Shown: positions 6,756 through 15,679 of the stretch, in pieces
Position numbering within the stretch: position 1 is the first letter of the stretch
Layout: every line of letters starts with the position of its first letter
NCBI GenBank assembly: GCA_017405115.1
Contig: JAFRBA010000056.1
Span: 94,059 to 158,058, forward strand
Direction of reading: 5' to 3'
From: Kiritimatiellia bacterium
GTDB taxonomy: Bacteria; Verrucomicrobiota; Kiritimatiellia; RFP12; UBA1067
Length of the DNA stretch: 64,000 nucleotides
Program-made: the position numbers and the translations under genes
The notes under the pieces: model-generated
What the model saw: the letters and a program-made list of their open reading frames with translations, nothing else
The model's database searches: none
What the model was told of the DNA's origin: nothing

Positions 6756-9338
6756 ATGAAGAACATCAAGTCAGTGTTCAAGCGCGAGTTCAAGGCGTAC
6801 TTCGATTCGCCCGTCGCGTACGTGTTCCTAACGGCGTTCCTCGTGCTGATCGGGTTCCTCACATTCGGCGTCGCCATGTTCTACGAGCGCCGCCAGGCGG
6901 ACCTCACGCCGTTCTTCTTCTGGCATCCGTGGGTGTACCTGCTGCTGGTGCCCGCCGCCACGATGGGCCTCTGGGCCGACGAGCGCCGCAACGGCACGGC
7001 CGAGCTGCTGCTCACGCTCCCGATGACCATGTGGGAGGCACTCATAGGCAAGTTCATCGCCGCGTGGTCCTTCATCGGCATCGCGCTGGCGCTTACGCTC
7101 CCCGTCGCGGCCACGGCCGGCTACCTCGGCTCGCCTGACTGGGGCGTCGTGTTCTGCGGCTACGTCGGGTCCTTCCTGATGGCCGGCGCGGCGGCCGCCA
7201 TCGGCATATTCGCCTCGACGCTGTCGCGGTCGAGCGTCATCGGCTTCGTGGTGTCGCTAGCGATGCTCTTCGCGCTGATGATAGTCGGCTTCGACCCGGT
7301 TACGACGGCCATCGCGAACTGGGGCGTGCCCAGCGCGATCGTGAACGGCATCGCCTCGTGCTCGCTGCTGACGCACTTCGAGTCGATGCGCCGCGGCGTC
7401 GTCGACTTCGCCGACATCGGCTACTACGCCGGCATGGTCGTCTTCATGCTCGCGGCCGCCAAGACCGTGACGGACGGCCGCCGCGGCGCCTCGAAGGGCG
7501 TCGTGGGGCTGGTCGCCCTCGCCGCCATCGTCGTCGCGGCAGACGTCATCCTCTCCGCGCTGCCGCTCAGGATGGACCTCACGGCCGAGCGCTTCTACAC
7601 GCTCTCCAGCGGCTCGAAGGCCGTCCTCTCGAAGCTCGAGGCGGACGTGACGCTCAAGTACTACGTCAGTTCTTCCGCGGCGGACATGCCGATGCAGCTC
7701 AAGACCTACGCCAGCCGGGTTCAGAACCTGCTGAAGGAGTACGAGCGCGCGGCCGGCGGCCATGTAGTCCTCGAGGCGTACGACCCGAAGCCGGACTCCG
7801 ACGCCGAGGAATGGGCGCAGCGCTACGGCATCGAGCCGCAGACCGTGAATCCGTTCGGCTCGCCGATCTACTTCGGCGTGGTGGCTGTCTGCGGGGACAA
7901 CGAGCAGACCCTCGGCACGCTCTCGCCGCGCACGGAGTCGACGCTCGAGTACGACATCACGCGCCTCGTCACGCGCGTCGCGTGGCCTGAGCGCCCGGTT
8001 GTCGGGGTGATGACCTCCCTGCCCGACGTGATGGGCGGCCAGATGAACCCGATGATGATGCAGATGGGGCAGCGTCCGCCCGAGGGCTGGGCCGCGTTCT
8101 CCGAGCTAGGCAAGGACTACGAGGTGCGCACGATCTCGACCGACGTCGACTCGATCGACGAAGAAGTCAAGACGCTCGTCATGGTGCACGCCAAGGACCT
8201 CTCCGACAAGACGCTCTACGCGATCGACCAGTTCGTCCTCAGGGGCGGCAAGCTCATCGCGTGCGTCGACCCGTTCAGCATCAAGGACATGATGGCCAGC
8301 CGCCAGAAGCAGAACCCGATGATGATGCAGATGGGCGGGCAGGACGGCCCCTCGACGCTCGGCAAGCTATTCGACGCGTGGGGCGTGACGTTCGACACCG
8401 GCAAGGTCACCGGCGACCTCGAGGCCGCCACCAAGCTCAACAACGGGCAGGGCGGCGTCGACGATAACCCGGCGTTCCTCTCGCTCTCGCAGGCGAACAT
8501 GGACAAGGGCGACCTGCTCGTCTCGCGCCTCACCCAGGTGATGTTCCCGTTCGCGGGCGCGTTCGTCTTCGAGAAGAAGGGCATGGACATCGCGTTCACC
8601 CCGGTCATAACGACGTCGAAGGACAACTCCTGCTCGGTCGACAAGATGTCGGTCCAGTTCGGCGGCGGCGCCAAGGACATGATCCCCGACGGGCACGAGC
8701 GCGTCCTCGCGGCGCGCCTCGCGGGCACGTTCAAGACCGCGTTCCCGAAGGGCCCCGACGGCACCAACGACGTCTCAAAGGCGCTCAAGGAGGGCAAGGG
8801 CTCGGTGATCCTCTTCGCCGACACGGACTTCCTGGCCGACGACTTCTGCGTGCGGATGATCAAGACGCCGTTCGGGAACATCCCGCAGCTCATAAACGAC
8901 AACCTGACGCTCTTCTCGAACGTGATCGAGCAGTTCGCGGGCCGCGAGGAGCTCATCGGCGTCCGCTCGCGCGGCACCACCGACCGTCCGTTCACCGTCG
9001 TGAACGAGCTTGAGGCGAAGGCGACGCGCCAGTGGCAGCGCAGGGCCGCTGAGTTCGAGGCCGAGCTGCAGACGACGCAGCAGCGCCTGCAGGCCCTGCA
9101 GAAGCAGAAGAGCGGCGACGAGAGGTTCATCCTGTCGAAGGAGCAGCAGGACGAGATACTCAAGCTCCGCAAGGCGCAGGCCGAGACCCGCAAGCAGCTC
9201 AAGAACGTCCGCAAGGAGCTGACGGCCGACATCGACTCGCTGGGCCTCACGCTCAAGTGCATCAACATCGCGCTCATTCCTGCGCTCGTGGTGCTGTTCG
9301 GGCTGTTCCGCGGGCTTTTGAGAAGGAAGAAGCAGTGA
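6756..9338 (+). CDS. Fused ABC permease and GldG-like auxiliary protein
   Basis: This 860-residue protein joins two parts that are usually separate. Residues 1 to about 240 are a six-helix ABC-2 permease of GldF type (FKREFKAYFDSPVAYVF, RRNGTAELLLTLPM). After a further helix (GLVALAAIVVAADVILSAL) comes a GldG-like periplasmic region starting with the diagnostic RMDLTAERFYTLSSGSKAVL. It runs through STLEYDITRLVTRV to about residue 740, then a Gln/Lys-rich coiled coil (about 750-825) and a C-terminal membrane helix. The motif NPMMMQMG occurs twice, from an identical 23-bp repeat at 8046 and 8313. With the ATPase before it and the DUF4340 protein after it, it forms a complete envelope ABC complex. 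What it exports or moves cannot be read from sequence. Confidence 0.85.
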   Translation: MKNIKSVFKREFKAYFDSPVAYVFLTAFLVLIGFLTFGVAMFYERRQADLTPFFFWHPWVYLLLVPAATMGLWADERRNGTAELLLTLPMTMWEALIGKFIAAWSFIGIALALTLPVAATAGYLGSPDWGVVFCGYVGSFLMAGAAAAIGIFASTLSRSSVIGFVVSLAMLFALMIVGFDPVTTAIANWGVPSAIVNGIASCSLLTHFESMRRGVVDFADIGYYAGMVVFMLAAAKTVTDGRRGASKGVVGLVALAAIVVAADVILSALPLRMDLTAERFYTLSSGSKAVLSKLEADVTLKYYVSSSAADMPMQLKTYASRVQNLLKEYERAAGGHVVLEAYDPKPDSDAEEWAQRYGIEPQTVNPFGSPIYFGVVAVCGDNEQTLGTLSPRTESTLEYDITRLVTRVAWPERPVVGVMTSLPDVMGGQMNPMMMQMGQRPPEGWAAFSELGKDYEVRTISTDVDSIDEEVKTLVMVHAKDLSDKTLYAIDQFVLRGGKLIACVDPFSIKDMMASRQKQNPMMMQMGGQDGPSTLGKLFDAWGVTFDTGKVTGDLEAATKLNNGQGGVDDNPAFLSLSQANMDKGDLLVSRLTQVMFPFAGAFVFEKKGMDIAFTPVITTSKDNSCSVDKMSVQFGGGAKDMIPDGHERVLAARLAGTFKTAFPKGPDGTNDVSKALKEGKGSVILFADTDFLADDFCVRMIKTPFGNIPQLINDNLTLFSNVIEQFAGREELIGVRSRGTTDRPFTVVNELEAKATRQWQRRAAEFEAELQTTQQRLQALQKQKSGDERFILSKEQQDEILKLRKAQAETRKQLKNVRKELTADIDSLGLTLKCINIALIPALVVLFGLFRGLLRRKKQ

Positions 9339-9386
9339 AAGTGAAAAGGAAGAAGTAAGAAGGAAGAAGTAAGGAAGTAAGAGGGA
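9339..9386 (+). repeat. Purine-only repeat between exporter genes
   Basis: The spacer after the permease gene consists of units such as GGAAGAAGTAAG and GGAAGTAAGAGG with almost no C. It ends in the AGAGGG ribosome site of the next gene. In base bias it mirrors the pyrimidine repeat in murC-murB read on the other strand. Confidence 0.5.
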
Positions 9387-9392
9387 AAAGCT

Positions 9393-10466
9393 ATGAAGAC
9401 GAAGAACCTCGTTATACTTGCGGTGGTTGCCGCAGTGCTCGGCTGCGCGGCGTATTTCCTGCGCAGCGGCTCGCGTCCGGCGGCGGCGAAGCTCAATGGG
9501 AAGACCGTCCTCCCCGGCCTGAGCGTGGCGGACGTGGCGCGCGTCGAGATCGGCGGCGGCAAGCTCGTGCTCGCCGCGGCCGCCGGCGGATGGAAGGTGG
9601 AGTCGCTCTACGGCTACCCCGCCGACCGCGAGAAGATCGCCGACAACCTCATGAAGCTCGCTGAGCTCAAGGTCGGGCAGGTCGCGCGCGGCCGCAAGCT
9701 TGGAGCCGAGACCGCGGTGGTCCTCAAGGACTCCTCCGGCAAGGAGCTCGCCGCCCTCAAGCTCGGCGACAAGCACATGAAGAAGCCGACGGGACAGGCG
9801 GCGATGTACGGCGGGGGCGGCTATCCCGATGGCCGCTACGCCGAATTCGCCGGCGAGACCGTGCTCGTCAAGGACTCCCTCGACGCCTTCGACGGCGACG
9901 CGAAGAACTGGTGCAACACGCGCATCGCGTCCATCCCGTCCTCCGACGTCAAGGCCGTCTCGTTCCGCCAGGGCAAAGAGCTCGTGGAGCTCGAAAAGGG
10001 CACGAACTCGACATGGGTCCTGAAGGGCCTCGGCCCCAAGGAGGAGCTCGACACGTCAAAGACGTACTCGCTCGACTCGGCCCTGTCCTACCTCGACTTC
10101 AACACGGTCGCCGACCCGAAGCTCACGGAGGCCGAGCTCGGCTTCGCCACCGGCGCCGTATACGCGGTCACCGTGAAGGACGGATCCAACACCGTAAAGC
10201 GCGTGGCGACCGTCGGCAACAAGGTGAAGGACGGAAGCGACCGCTACTTCAAGCTCGACGACGGAAAGTGGATCTTCACGATCTCGTCTTATTCCGCCGA
10301 GAACATGATGAAGAAGCGCTCCGACCTCGTCAAGGCAAAGCCCGAGCCCAAGAAGGAAGAGGCCAAGTCGGACGATTCCAAGAAGGAAGAGCCTAAGAAG
10401 GACGACGCCAAAAAGACCGACGCCAAGAAGGACGACGCCAAGAAGACCGAACCTGCCAAGAAGTAA
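9393..10466 (+). CDS. DUF4340 domain protein of the Gld-type exporter operon
   Basis: This is a 357-residue membrane-anchored protein. A single N-terminal helix (LVILAVVAAVLGCAAYFL) is followed by a periplasmic DUF4340 region (WKVESLYGYPADREKIADNLMKL, VVLKDSSGKELAALKLGD, NWCNTRIASIPSSDVKAVSF). DUF4340 proteins commonly lie beside GldF/GldG-type genes and are thought to be part of the same envelope complex. Their biochemical role is unknown. The last ~45 residues are a highly charged tail of repeated KKEE, KKDDA and KKTDA units, low in complexity and probably disordered. The start follows AGAGGG by seven bases. Confidence 0.8.
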   Translation: MKTKNLVILAVVAAVLGCAAYFLRSGSRPAAAKLNGKTVLPGLSVADVARVEIGGGKLVLAAAAGGWKVESLYGYPADREKIADNLMKLAELKVGQVARGRKLGAETAVVLKDSSGKELAALKLGDKHMKKPTGQAAMYGGGGYPDGRYAEFAGETVLVKDSLDAFDGDAKNWCNTRIASIPSSDVKAVSFRQGKELVELEKGTNSTWVLKGLGPKEELDTSKTYSLDSALSYLDFNTVADPKLTEAELGFATGAVYAVTVKDGSNTVKRVATVGNKVKDGSDRYFKLDDGKWIFTISSYSAENMMKKRSDLVKAKPEPKKEEAKSDDSKKEEPKKDDAKKTDAKKDDAKKTEPAKK

Positions 10467-10505
10467 ACCTGGCGCATTCGGCCGTAGCTGGAGAAAGGGG
10501 AGGCC

Positions 10506-11702
10506 ATGAAGAGGAACATGTCATTGGAATGTGCGCTCGTCGCGACGGCCGCGATTATGTCGCTCGCCGTCTCGGCCGGGCCGAACGGCGACCGTCCCGA
10601 CGAACGCCACGCTTGGGCGGTGCATGACGACAACCGCCCGAACGCCCGCGAGGTGCTTACGGACGAGAAGGGCGTGCCGTCCGACGCAATCGTCCTCTTC
10701 GACGGAACTGAGCAGTCCGTCCGCGACCACTGGTGCGACTCGAAGGGCAACGCCACGAAGTGGATCGTTAAGGACGGGCTTTTCGTCTGCGTGCCGAAGT
10801 CCGGCATGGCCTACGCGCGCGACGTCGTGGGCGACTGCCAGCTGCATGTCGAGTTCCGCATTCCCGATCCGCCGGGCGAGGGCCTCGGCAACTCCGGCGT
10901 GTACGTGCACGGCATCTACGAGATCCAGATTCTCCACAGCTTCCGCAATACCGACAAGTTCCACCCGATCCCTCCGTGGAAGCACGCCAACTACGCCGAC
11001 GGCCAGTGCGGGGCGATCTACGGACAGTCCCCGCCGGCCGTGAACCCCGCGCGGGAGCCGGGAAAGTGGCAGTCGTTCGACATCACGTTCCATCCGGCGG
11101 TCTGGGACGGCGAGACGCTCGTCGAGCCGGCGACGCTTTCCGCATACCTGAACGGCGTGCTGATTCAGGACGAATGGAAGCTCGAGGGCCCGACGTATTA
11201 CGTCCGCCGCACGAGCCATGACGCCAAGAAGGAGATCGCCGAACGCTGCGCGGTCGCCCTGCAGGACCACGGCCATCCGGTGGAGTTCCGCAACATCTGG
11301 GTGCGCAGGATCGCCTCCCGCCGCGCCAACACCGTCCACGGCGGAGACTATTTCAACGCGGCGGACGCCAAGAAGCTGCGCGAAAGGCTCGCCGCCGAGA
11401 CATTGGCCAAGGCGCATGCCGCAGAGAATCCCGCGAGCAGGCTCGCCTGGCTGTGGGAGTCTTACTGCTATAGCGCCAATGCCGAAGTGAAGAAGGAGAT
11501 CGATGACCTCACGCCCAAGTACATCGCCCGCATCTCGGCGTGGAAGGGTGCCGTGGACCCGGCCTTCCGCGAGGAGCTCTCGAACATGAGCGGATTCGTG
11601 GGCATGGGCAAGCGCTGCGGACTGTTCACTGACGATTCGCCTTTGGCGAAGGCCGTGGCCGACGCTCTCAAGGCCACGTCGTCGAACGTGAAGCAGTACT
11701 AG
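10506..11702 (+). CDS. Secreted DUF1080 (3-keto-disaccharide hydrolase-like) protein
   Basis: This is a 398-residue protein with an N-terminal Sec signal (about residues 1-25, ending near SAGP). It then has the concanavalin-like DUF1080 fold: SDAIVLFDGTEQSVRDHW, DCQLHVEFRIP, NSGVYVHGIYEIQILHS, WQSFDITFHPAVWDG, ALQDHGHPVEFRNIWVR. Some members cleave 3-keto-glycosides, and many are uncharacterised secreted glycan-binding proteins of PVC bacteria. The C-terminal ~120 residues are helical and not part of DUF1080. A paralogue at 36266 shares the odd segment DERHAWAVHD-x-NRP directly after the signal. This is the last flank-type gene before the A/T-richer island. Confidence 0.82.
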   Translation: MKRNMSLECALVATAAIMSLAVSAGPNGDRPDERHAWAVHDDNRPNAREVLTDEKGVPSDAIVLFDGTEQSVRDHWCDSKGNATKWIVKDGLFVCVPKSGMAYARDVVGDCQLHVEFRIPDPPGEGLGNSGVYVHGIYEIQILHSFRNTDKFHPIPPWKHANYADGQCGAIYGQSPPAVNPAREPGKWQSFDITFHPAVWDGETLVEPATLSAYLNGVLIQDEWKLEGPTYYVRRTSHDAKKEIAERCAVALQDHGHPVEFRNIWVRRIASRRANTVHGGDYFNAADAKKLRERLAAETLAKAHAAENPASRLAWLWESYCYSANAEVKKEIDDLTPKYIARISAWKGAVDPAFREELSNMSGFVGMGKRCGLFTDDSPLAKAVADALKATSSNVKQY

Positions 11703-11710
11703 ACGCCTCT

Positions 11711-11755
11711 CGGCCGCTTTCTGGAGACGGGGAGCTTGCCATGGCGAAGCGGCCG
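11711..11755. terminator. Inverted repeat CGGCCGCTT / AAGCGGCCG
   Basis: Nine perfectly paired bases (11711-11719 with 11747-11755) enclose a 27-base loop, nine bases after the DUF1080 stop. The position suits a terminator, but no T-run follows on either strand. It could also end a leftward RNA from the minus-strand promoter at 11850. Confidence 0.4.
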
Positions 11756-11849
11756 TCGTGCTTGCGAACGACGTCTTTGGCTTCGGCTATGTCGAGGCGC
11801 TTACATTCCCACCGATCCCGATATTTTAGCCTTTGAACTCACGGCGTAA

Positions 11850-11858
11850 ATTATACCA
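11850..11858 (-). promoter_or_regulatory. Minus-strand extended -10 TGGTATAAT without a gene
   Basis: Read on the minus strand this is an exact copy of the box used upstream of six other genes here. Transcription would run left from about 11843 through the inverted repeat at 11755-11711. No open frame of note lies in its path, so it may drive a small RNA or be left over from a lost gene. Confidence 0.4.
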
Positions 11859-12137
11859 TTTCCACGTTTTCAAAGCCACTTCGTAGCAGGGAAATTGAGG
11901 AGTAGATTCTACGCTTCCACGAATGTGCGTAAGGGGCTCGGAGGCTCCGACAGCCGCGAGCCAGTTGACGGAGTGGAATTGACGCACACAATAATGAAAA
12001 GGGTCGTTTCATCTGTAAGTGGGGTTGCATCCTGGTTTTCCCCTTGATTTTATTGGGTGATATTGCTTTCCACTACCTGTCCTTTGCGCGGCGCGAAGAT
12101 CGCCGTTTGTTTTCAGTGCTAAGTTTCAGAGTAAATA

Positions 12138-12146
12138 TGATATAAT
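12138..12146 (+). promoter_or_regulatory. Extended -10 TGATATAAT for the defence operon
   Basis: TGATATAAT lies 35 bases before the methylase ATG. The predicted leader of about 30 bases carries AAAGGA eight bases before the start. The genes that follow abut or overlap as far as 18472, so this may be the main promoter of the first half of the island. Confidence 0.55.
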
Positions 12147-12181
12147 TCGTTGTAAAAGTTTTTCCGCCCAAAGGACATCAA

Positions 12182-14248
12182 ATGGCAAAGAAATCAAAAG
12201 AAGAAGCCCTTGGCGAAGATCAGTTGATCTGCGTCCTGTCCGGTAATGTGGTGAAGGCAACGCAAAAGGAGCTTAATCTTCAGTCCGTCATCGGGATGAT
12301 GAACGAGGAATACGGCTTCGAGCTTCGGGATATGGAACGGGATTGGTCTGTCGCGTTCGAGGATGAGGACGGGAAGACAAGGCGCACGAAGATAGACCTC
12401 GCCATCTTCGATCAGGACTCCGACCATGAACAGGACAACCTGATCCGGGCGATTGTCGTCAATGACGAGAAAGTCAAGGCCGAGGACAAGAAAAAGGGCG
12501 TCGAGGCGACGCTGGCAAATGTCCTGGAGCATACCGAGTGCGAATTCGGCCTCTGGTCTAACGGCGAGGAGTACCATTTCAAGCAGCGGGTCGAGGACGA
12601 TTACGGCAATGTCGAGGCTGATGACATTGCGGACTTCCCTGCGCGGGGCCAGACGATTGAGGATTTGGAGAATGCAGGCGACCGCGTGCCGCCGCGCAAG
12701 CCCGCGAACGATTCCCTTGTCCGCACATTCAAGCGCTGCCACGACTACATCTACGCAAACGAAGGCATGAAGAAGACTGCCTTCTGGGAACTGTTGAACC
12801 TAATCTTCTGCAAGATCTACGACGAGAAGCGCCGCTTCATGACGAACACAGGCGAATCCTACCGGCGCAGGTTCTGGGTTGGCGTGAGGGAGAAGAACTC
12901 GGAGGAGGGGCTTAAGGCGATCTGGAAGCGCATCAATTCGCTGTTCGACGAGCTGAAGAGCGATGGCGTGTTCTCCGAGGTGTTCGACGGCAATGAGCGC
13001 ATCAACCTGTCGGAGCGCGGGCTTGCTTTTGTGGCGGGCGAACTGGCCAAGTATTCGTTTCTGGATGCGACCGTCGATGTGAAGGGAACGGCCTACGAGA
13101 CGATTGTCTCGAATACGCTCAAACAGGAGGCCGGACAGTTCTTCACGCCCCGGAATGCGATCCGGTGCATGGTGCAGATGATGGACCCCGACGAGAAATG
13201 TCGCGTGTTGGATCCGGCCTGCGGCTCCGGCGGCTTCCTCGTGATGGTGCTGGATCATGTCCGCCGGAAAATCGCGAAGGAGATGTATCCTGAACTTGAC
13301 GAGCTGCATCTCGAGCAGAGATACAATTCCAGCCAGGTCAACGCGCGGGTGAAGAAGTACGCCGAGAACATGCTCTTCGGCTTCGACTTCGACCCGGACC
13401 TCAAGAAGGCCGCGCGGATGAACATGGTGATGGCCGGCGACGGCCACGCCAATATCTTCAACATCAATTCGCTGGAATATCCGCAAGGCGACAAGCCGGA
13501 CGTCGCCAAGGTCGGCCCGAAGGTCAAGTCAAGCGTGCAGAAAGCCGGGGACAAGGCAAGCTGCGAGGCGGACAAGGCGCTTGACAACGCGCTTGGCAAG
13601 TTCGACCTCATCTTCACCAATCCGCCTTTCGGCGCGAAGGTGAAAGTGGACCTCGCGATCTCGCGCAAGTACGCATTGGGCAGGAACTGGAAGAAGGAGG
13701 CGGATGGAACGTTCTCCTCGTCCGAGTCTTCTTCGAGCGAAGCGCCGGAAGTGCTTTTCATCGAACAATGCGAACGCTTCCTCAAGCCGGGCGGAAGGCT
13801 GGCGATCGTCCTTCCCGACGGCATTCTCGGCAATCCCGATTCCGAATCGATCCGCCATTGGATTCTCCGGCATTTCAAGCTGCTGGCGTCCGTCGACCTG
13901 CCGGTGGAGATGTTCCTTCCCCAGGTAGGGGTGCAGGCGTCGTTCCTGTTCCTCCAGAAAAAGACCGAAGCGGAAAAACTGGCCGCAGCCAACGGACGGG
14001 AGGACTACGATGTCTTTATGGCGATTGCGGAGGCTGTTGGAAAGGATCGCCGCGGGCAGCCCATCTACGTGCGCGACGACGACGGCGCGGAAATGACGTT
14101 CGAGGAAGAGAAGAAGACGTTGCTTGTTGACCAGAACGGGCATGAGCGCATTATCCGCAAGCGTGTGACCGTCAAGCATCTCGATGACGACCTCCCAAAT
14201 ATAGCCGTCGCATACGGCAAGTTCCTCAAGAAGGTGGGGAAGGCGTGA
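12182..14248 (+). CDS. hsdM: Type I-like N6-adenine DNA methyltransferase with HSDR_N-like N-terminus
   Basis: This 688-residue protein should methylate adenine in the host's own DNA as the modification subunit of a type I-like system. Residues 1 to about 160 resemble the N-terminal domain found in HsdR and some large HsdM proteins (TKIDLAIFD, EFGLWSNGEEYHF). The expected E-x-K active site is replaced by VVNDEK, so this part is probably not a nuclease. The methylase proper has EAGQFFTPRNAIRCMVQM, motif I DPACGSGGF near residue 343 and catalytic motif IV NPPF near residue 480. Its stop overlaps the GTG of the specificity gene (GTGA). No HsdR translocase-nuclease lies nearby. Instead the operon continues with kinases and ATPases, which points to self-marking in a non-classical system. 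Confidence 0.87.
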   Translation: MAKKSKEEALGEDQLICVLSGNVVKATQKELNLQSVIGMMNEEYGFELRDMERDWSVAFEDEDGKTRRTKIDLAIFDQDSDHEQDNLIRAIVVNDEKVKAEDKKKGVEATLANVLEHTECEFGLWSNGEEYHFKQRVEDDYGNVEADDIADFPARGQTIEDLENAGDRVPPRKPANDSLVRTFKRCHDYIYANEGMKKTAFWELLNLIFCKIYDEKRRFMTNTGESYRRRFWVGVREKNSEEGLKAIWKRINSLFDELKSDGVFSEVFDGNERINLSERGLAFVAGELAKYSFLDATVDVKGTAYETIVSNTLKQEAGQFFTPRNAIRCMVQMMDPDEKCRVLDPACGSGGFLVMVLDHVRRKIAKEMYPELDELHLEQRYNSSQVNARVKKYAENMLFGFDFDPDLKKAARMNMVMAGDGHANIFNINSLEYPQGDKPDVAKVGPKVKSSVQKAGDKASCEADKALDNALGKFDLIFTNPPFGAKVKVDLAISRKYALGRNWKKEADGTFSSSESSSSEAPEVLFIEQCERFLKPGGRLAIVLPDGILGNPDSESIRHWILRHFKLLASVDLPVEMFLPQVGVQASFLFLQKKTEAEKLAAANGREDYDVFMAIAEAVGKDRRGQPIYVRDDDGAEMTFEEEKKTLLVDQNGHERIIRKRVTVKHLDDDLPNIAVAYGKFLKKVGKA

Positions 14249-15678
14249 AGACGACCGCTGTCACCTTGAGCGCAGTATTGCGTTCAGACGGAGAACGATT
14301 CAACCCGCCATATTTCTTAAATGCGGCGGTTGACTATTACAATGGACTGACGCATTGTTCATACAGTGTCACTACACTTGGACAGGAATGTGAAGATGCA
14401 TTTGCCGGGAACATTTTCTCGCGACGTTTTGTGAAGGACAAGGAACATGGGGTTCCTTATCTGACACCAACAGAGATGTTGAAAGCCGATATGTCGCAGG
14501 CAAAGCTACTATCGAAGAAACAGGCTGATGCTTTGTCGTACTTGAGAGTTAGATCAGGATGGATTTTGATATCGTGTTCTGGTTCAGCCGCACTTGGATC
14601 GGTGGCATTGGCGAATGAACGTCACGAACAGATGATAGCCACTCACGACCTAATTCGGTTTGTCCCCCAAGAGAGAAATCTAAAGGTCGGTGTTATATTT
14701 GCATTCTTGCGAAGCAAATATGGCAAAACAACCCTAACACATTCACAATACGGTTCCTGTATTCTTCACATCATTCCTGATCATGTGAAGTCGATTCAAA
14801 TCCCCGTATTTCCAGCTGCTTTTCAGAAGAAGGTGCATGAGCGGATCATGGAATCGGCGAGATTGCGCGAAGAAGCGGATGCAGAAGAAAAAGAGGCTGA
14901 TAGAAAACTTCTCGACTATACAAGGTTGCGGCCACTAACACCAGAGGGCTATAATTATTTTGGCCCGAGGTCATCAAGAAGGACTATCAGCACGTTTTCC
15001 CTCAAGATCGGGTCTGTGACTGAGTTGTCGATAAATGCGTTCAATTATTCTGAACGAATGCGAAAGACGGTTGATTATGTCAGATCGACATGCGAGACCA
15101 TACCATTGTCCGAGACATTGTCCGGGGGAGGATTTTTCTCAACGGGTTCTTTCCCGCGAATGGAACTTGATTCCCCAAAATCTTTATTGTTGATAAACCA
15201 GTCGGACATCTTTAACGCTAGACTTACCGGGAAGAAGATAGCGCGTCGAGGAGTGAAGGCAAAATCGTTAGTTGAATACGGCGAGGTGATTATTGCTGGG
15301 GTTGGAACGCTCGGTGAGACTGAGTCATTTTGTCGTGTCGTGTTTGCGAATGAATCGCTGGTGGGGCAGCTTATCTCTGGTGAATTTATTCGGATGAAGA
15401 CGACTGACAAGATCCCGCCGGGATATCTATACGCTTGGCTCCATTCTGATTATGGCTTTCGGATGATTAGATCCACACAGGCGGGGACGAAATTGTGTCG
15501 ACCTATACAGAAATTGTTGTTGCTGATGCCAGTTCCGGTTTTGGGGAGTTCGCAAATGAATGAGATTAATCAACTGGTACTTACTTCTCAAACGAAAAGA
15601 GCCCGAGCGGCGGATTTGGAGAACGAGGCGATAGATATGGTCGAACGTGAAATCGAATCTTGGCAGGAGGGCGATTGA
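14245..15678 (+). CDS. hsdS: Type I-like specificity subunit (HsdS)
   Basis: This 477-residue protein should select the DNA sequence methylated by the partner HsdM. It has two target-recognition halves (about residues 35-190 and 280-440). Each ends in a helical spacer typical of HsdS, for example FQKKVHERIMESARLREEADAEEKEADRKLL and MNEINQLVLTSQTKRARAADLENEA. Segments such as VPYLTPTEM and VIIAGVGTLGETESF are typical of TRDs. The start is GTG, overlapping the hsdM stop. The gene is visibly more A/T-rich than hsdM, as expected for fast-exchanging TRD regions. The two halves differ, implying a bipartite target that cannot be predicted from sequence. Confidence 0.82.
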   Translation: MKTTAVTLSAVLRSDGERFNPPYFLNAAVDYYNGLTHCSYSVTTLGQECEDAFAGNIFSRRFVKDKEHGVPYLTPTEMLKADMSQAKLLSKKQADALSYLRVRSGWILISCSGSAALGSVALANERHEQMIATHDLIRFVPQERNLKVGVIFAFLRSKYGKTTLTHSQYGSCILHIIPDHVKSIQIPVFPAAFQKKVHERIMESARLREEADAEEKEADRKLLDYTRLRPLTPEGYNYFGPRSSRRTISTFSLKIGSVTELSINAFNYSERMRKTVDYVRSTCETIPLSETLSGGGFFSTGSFPRMELDSPKSLLLINQSDIFNARLTGKKIARRGVKAKSLVEYGEVIIAGVGTLGETESFCRVVFANESLVGQLISGEFIRMKTTDKIPPGYLYAWLHSDYGFRMIRSTQAGTKLCRPIQKLLLLMPVPVLGSSQMNEINQLVLTSQTKRARAADLENEAIDMVEREIESWQEGD

Positions 15679-15679
15679 C

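Larger units (their letters stand above)
11703..12181. other. Intergenic junction at the left edge of the defence island
   Basis: This 479-base stretch holds no convincing gene. It contains a GC-rich inverted repeat (11711-11755), a minus-strand TGGTATAAT (11858-11850) with no gene in front of it, and the promoter of the methylase gene (12138-12146). Base composition changes here from the GC-rich flank to A/T-richer sequence. No att-type direct repeat was recognised. Confidence 0.6.

Noticed and set aside
12000..12146. Short hydrophobic open stretch (ILVFPLILLGDIAFHYL) just before the methylase promoter
   Set aside because: No start codon with a ribosome site, and it ends inside the -10 box. 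It may be a decayed membrane-protein end but cannot be supported.
12182..15678. Ordinary type I restriction-modification system
   Set aside because: HsdM and HsdS are present but no HsdR helicase-nuclease lies within the operon or anywhere in the window.
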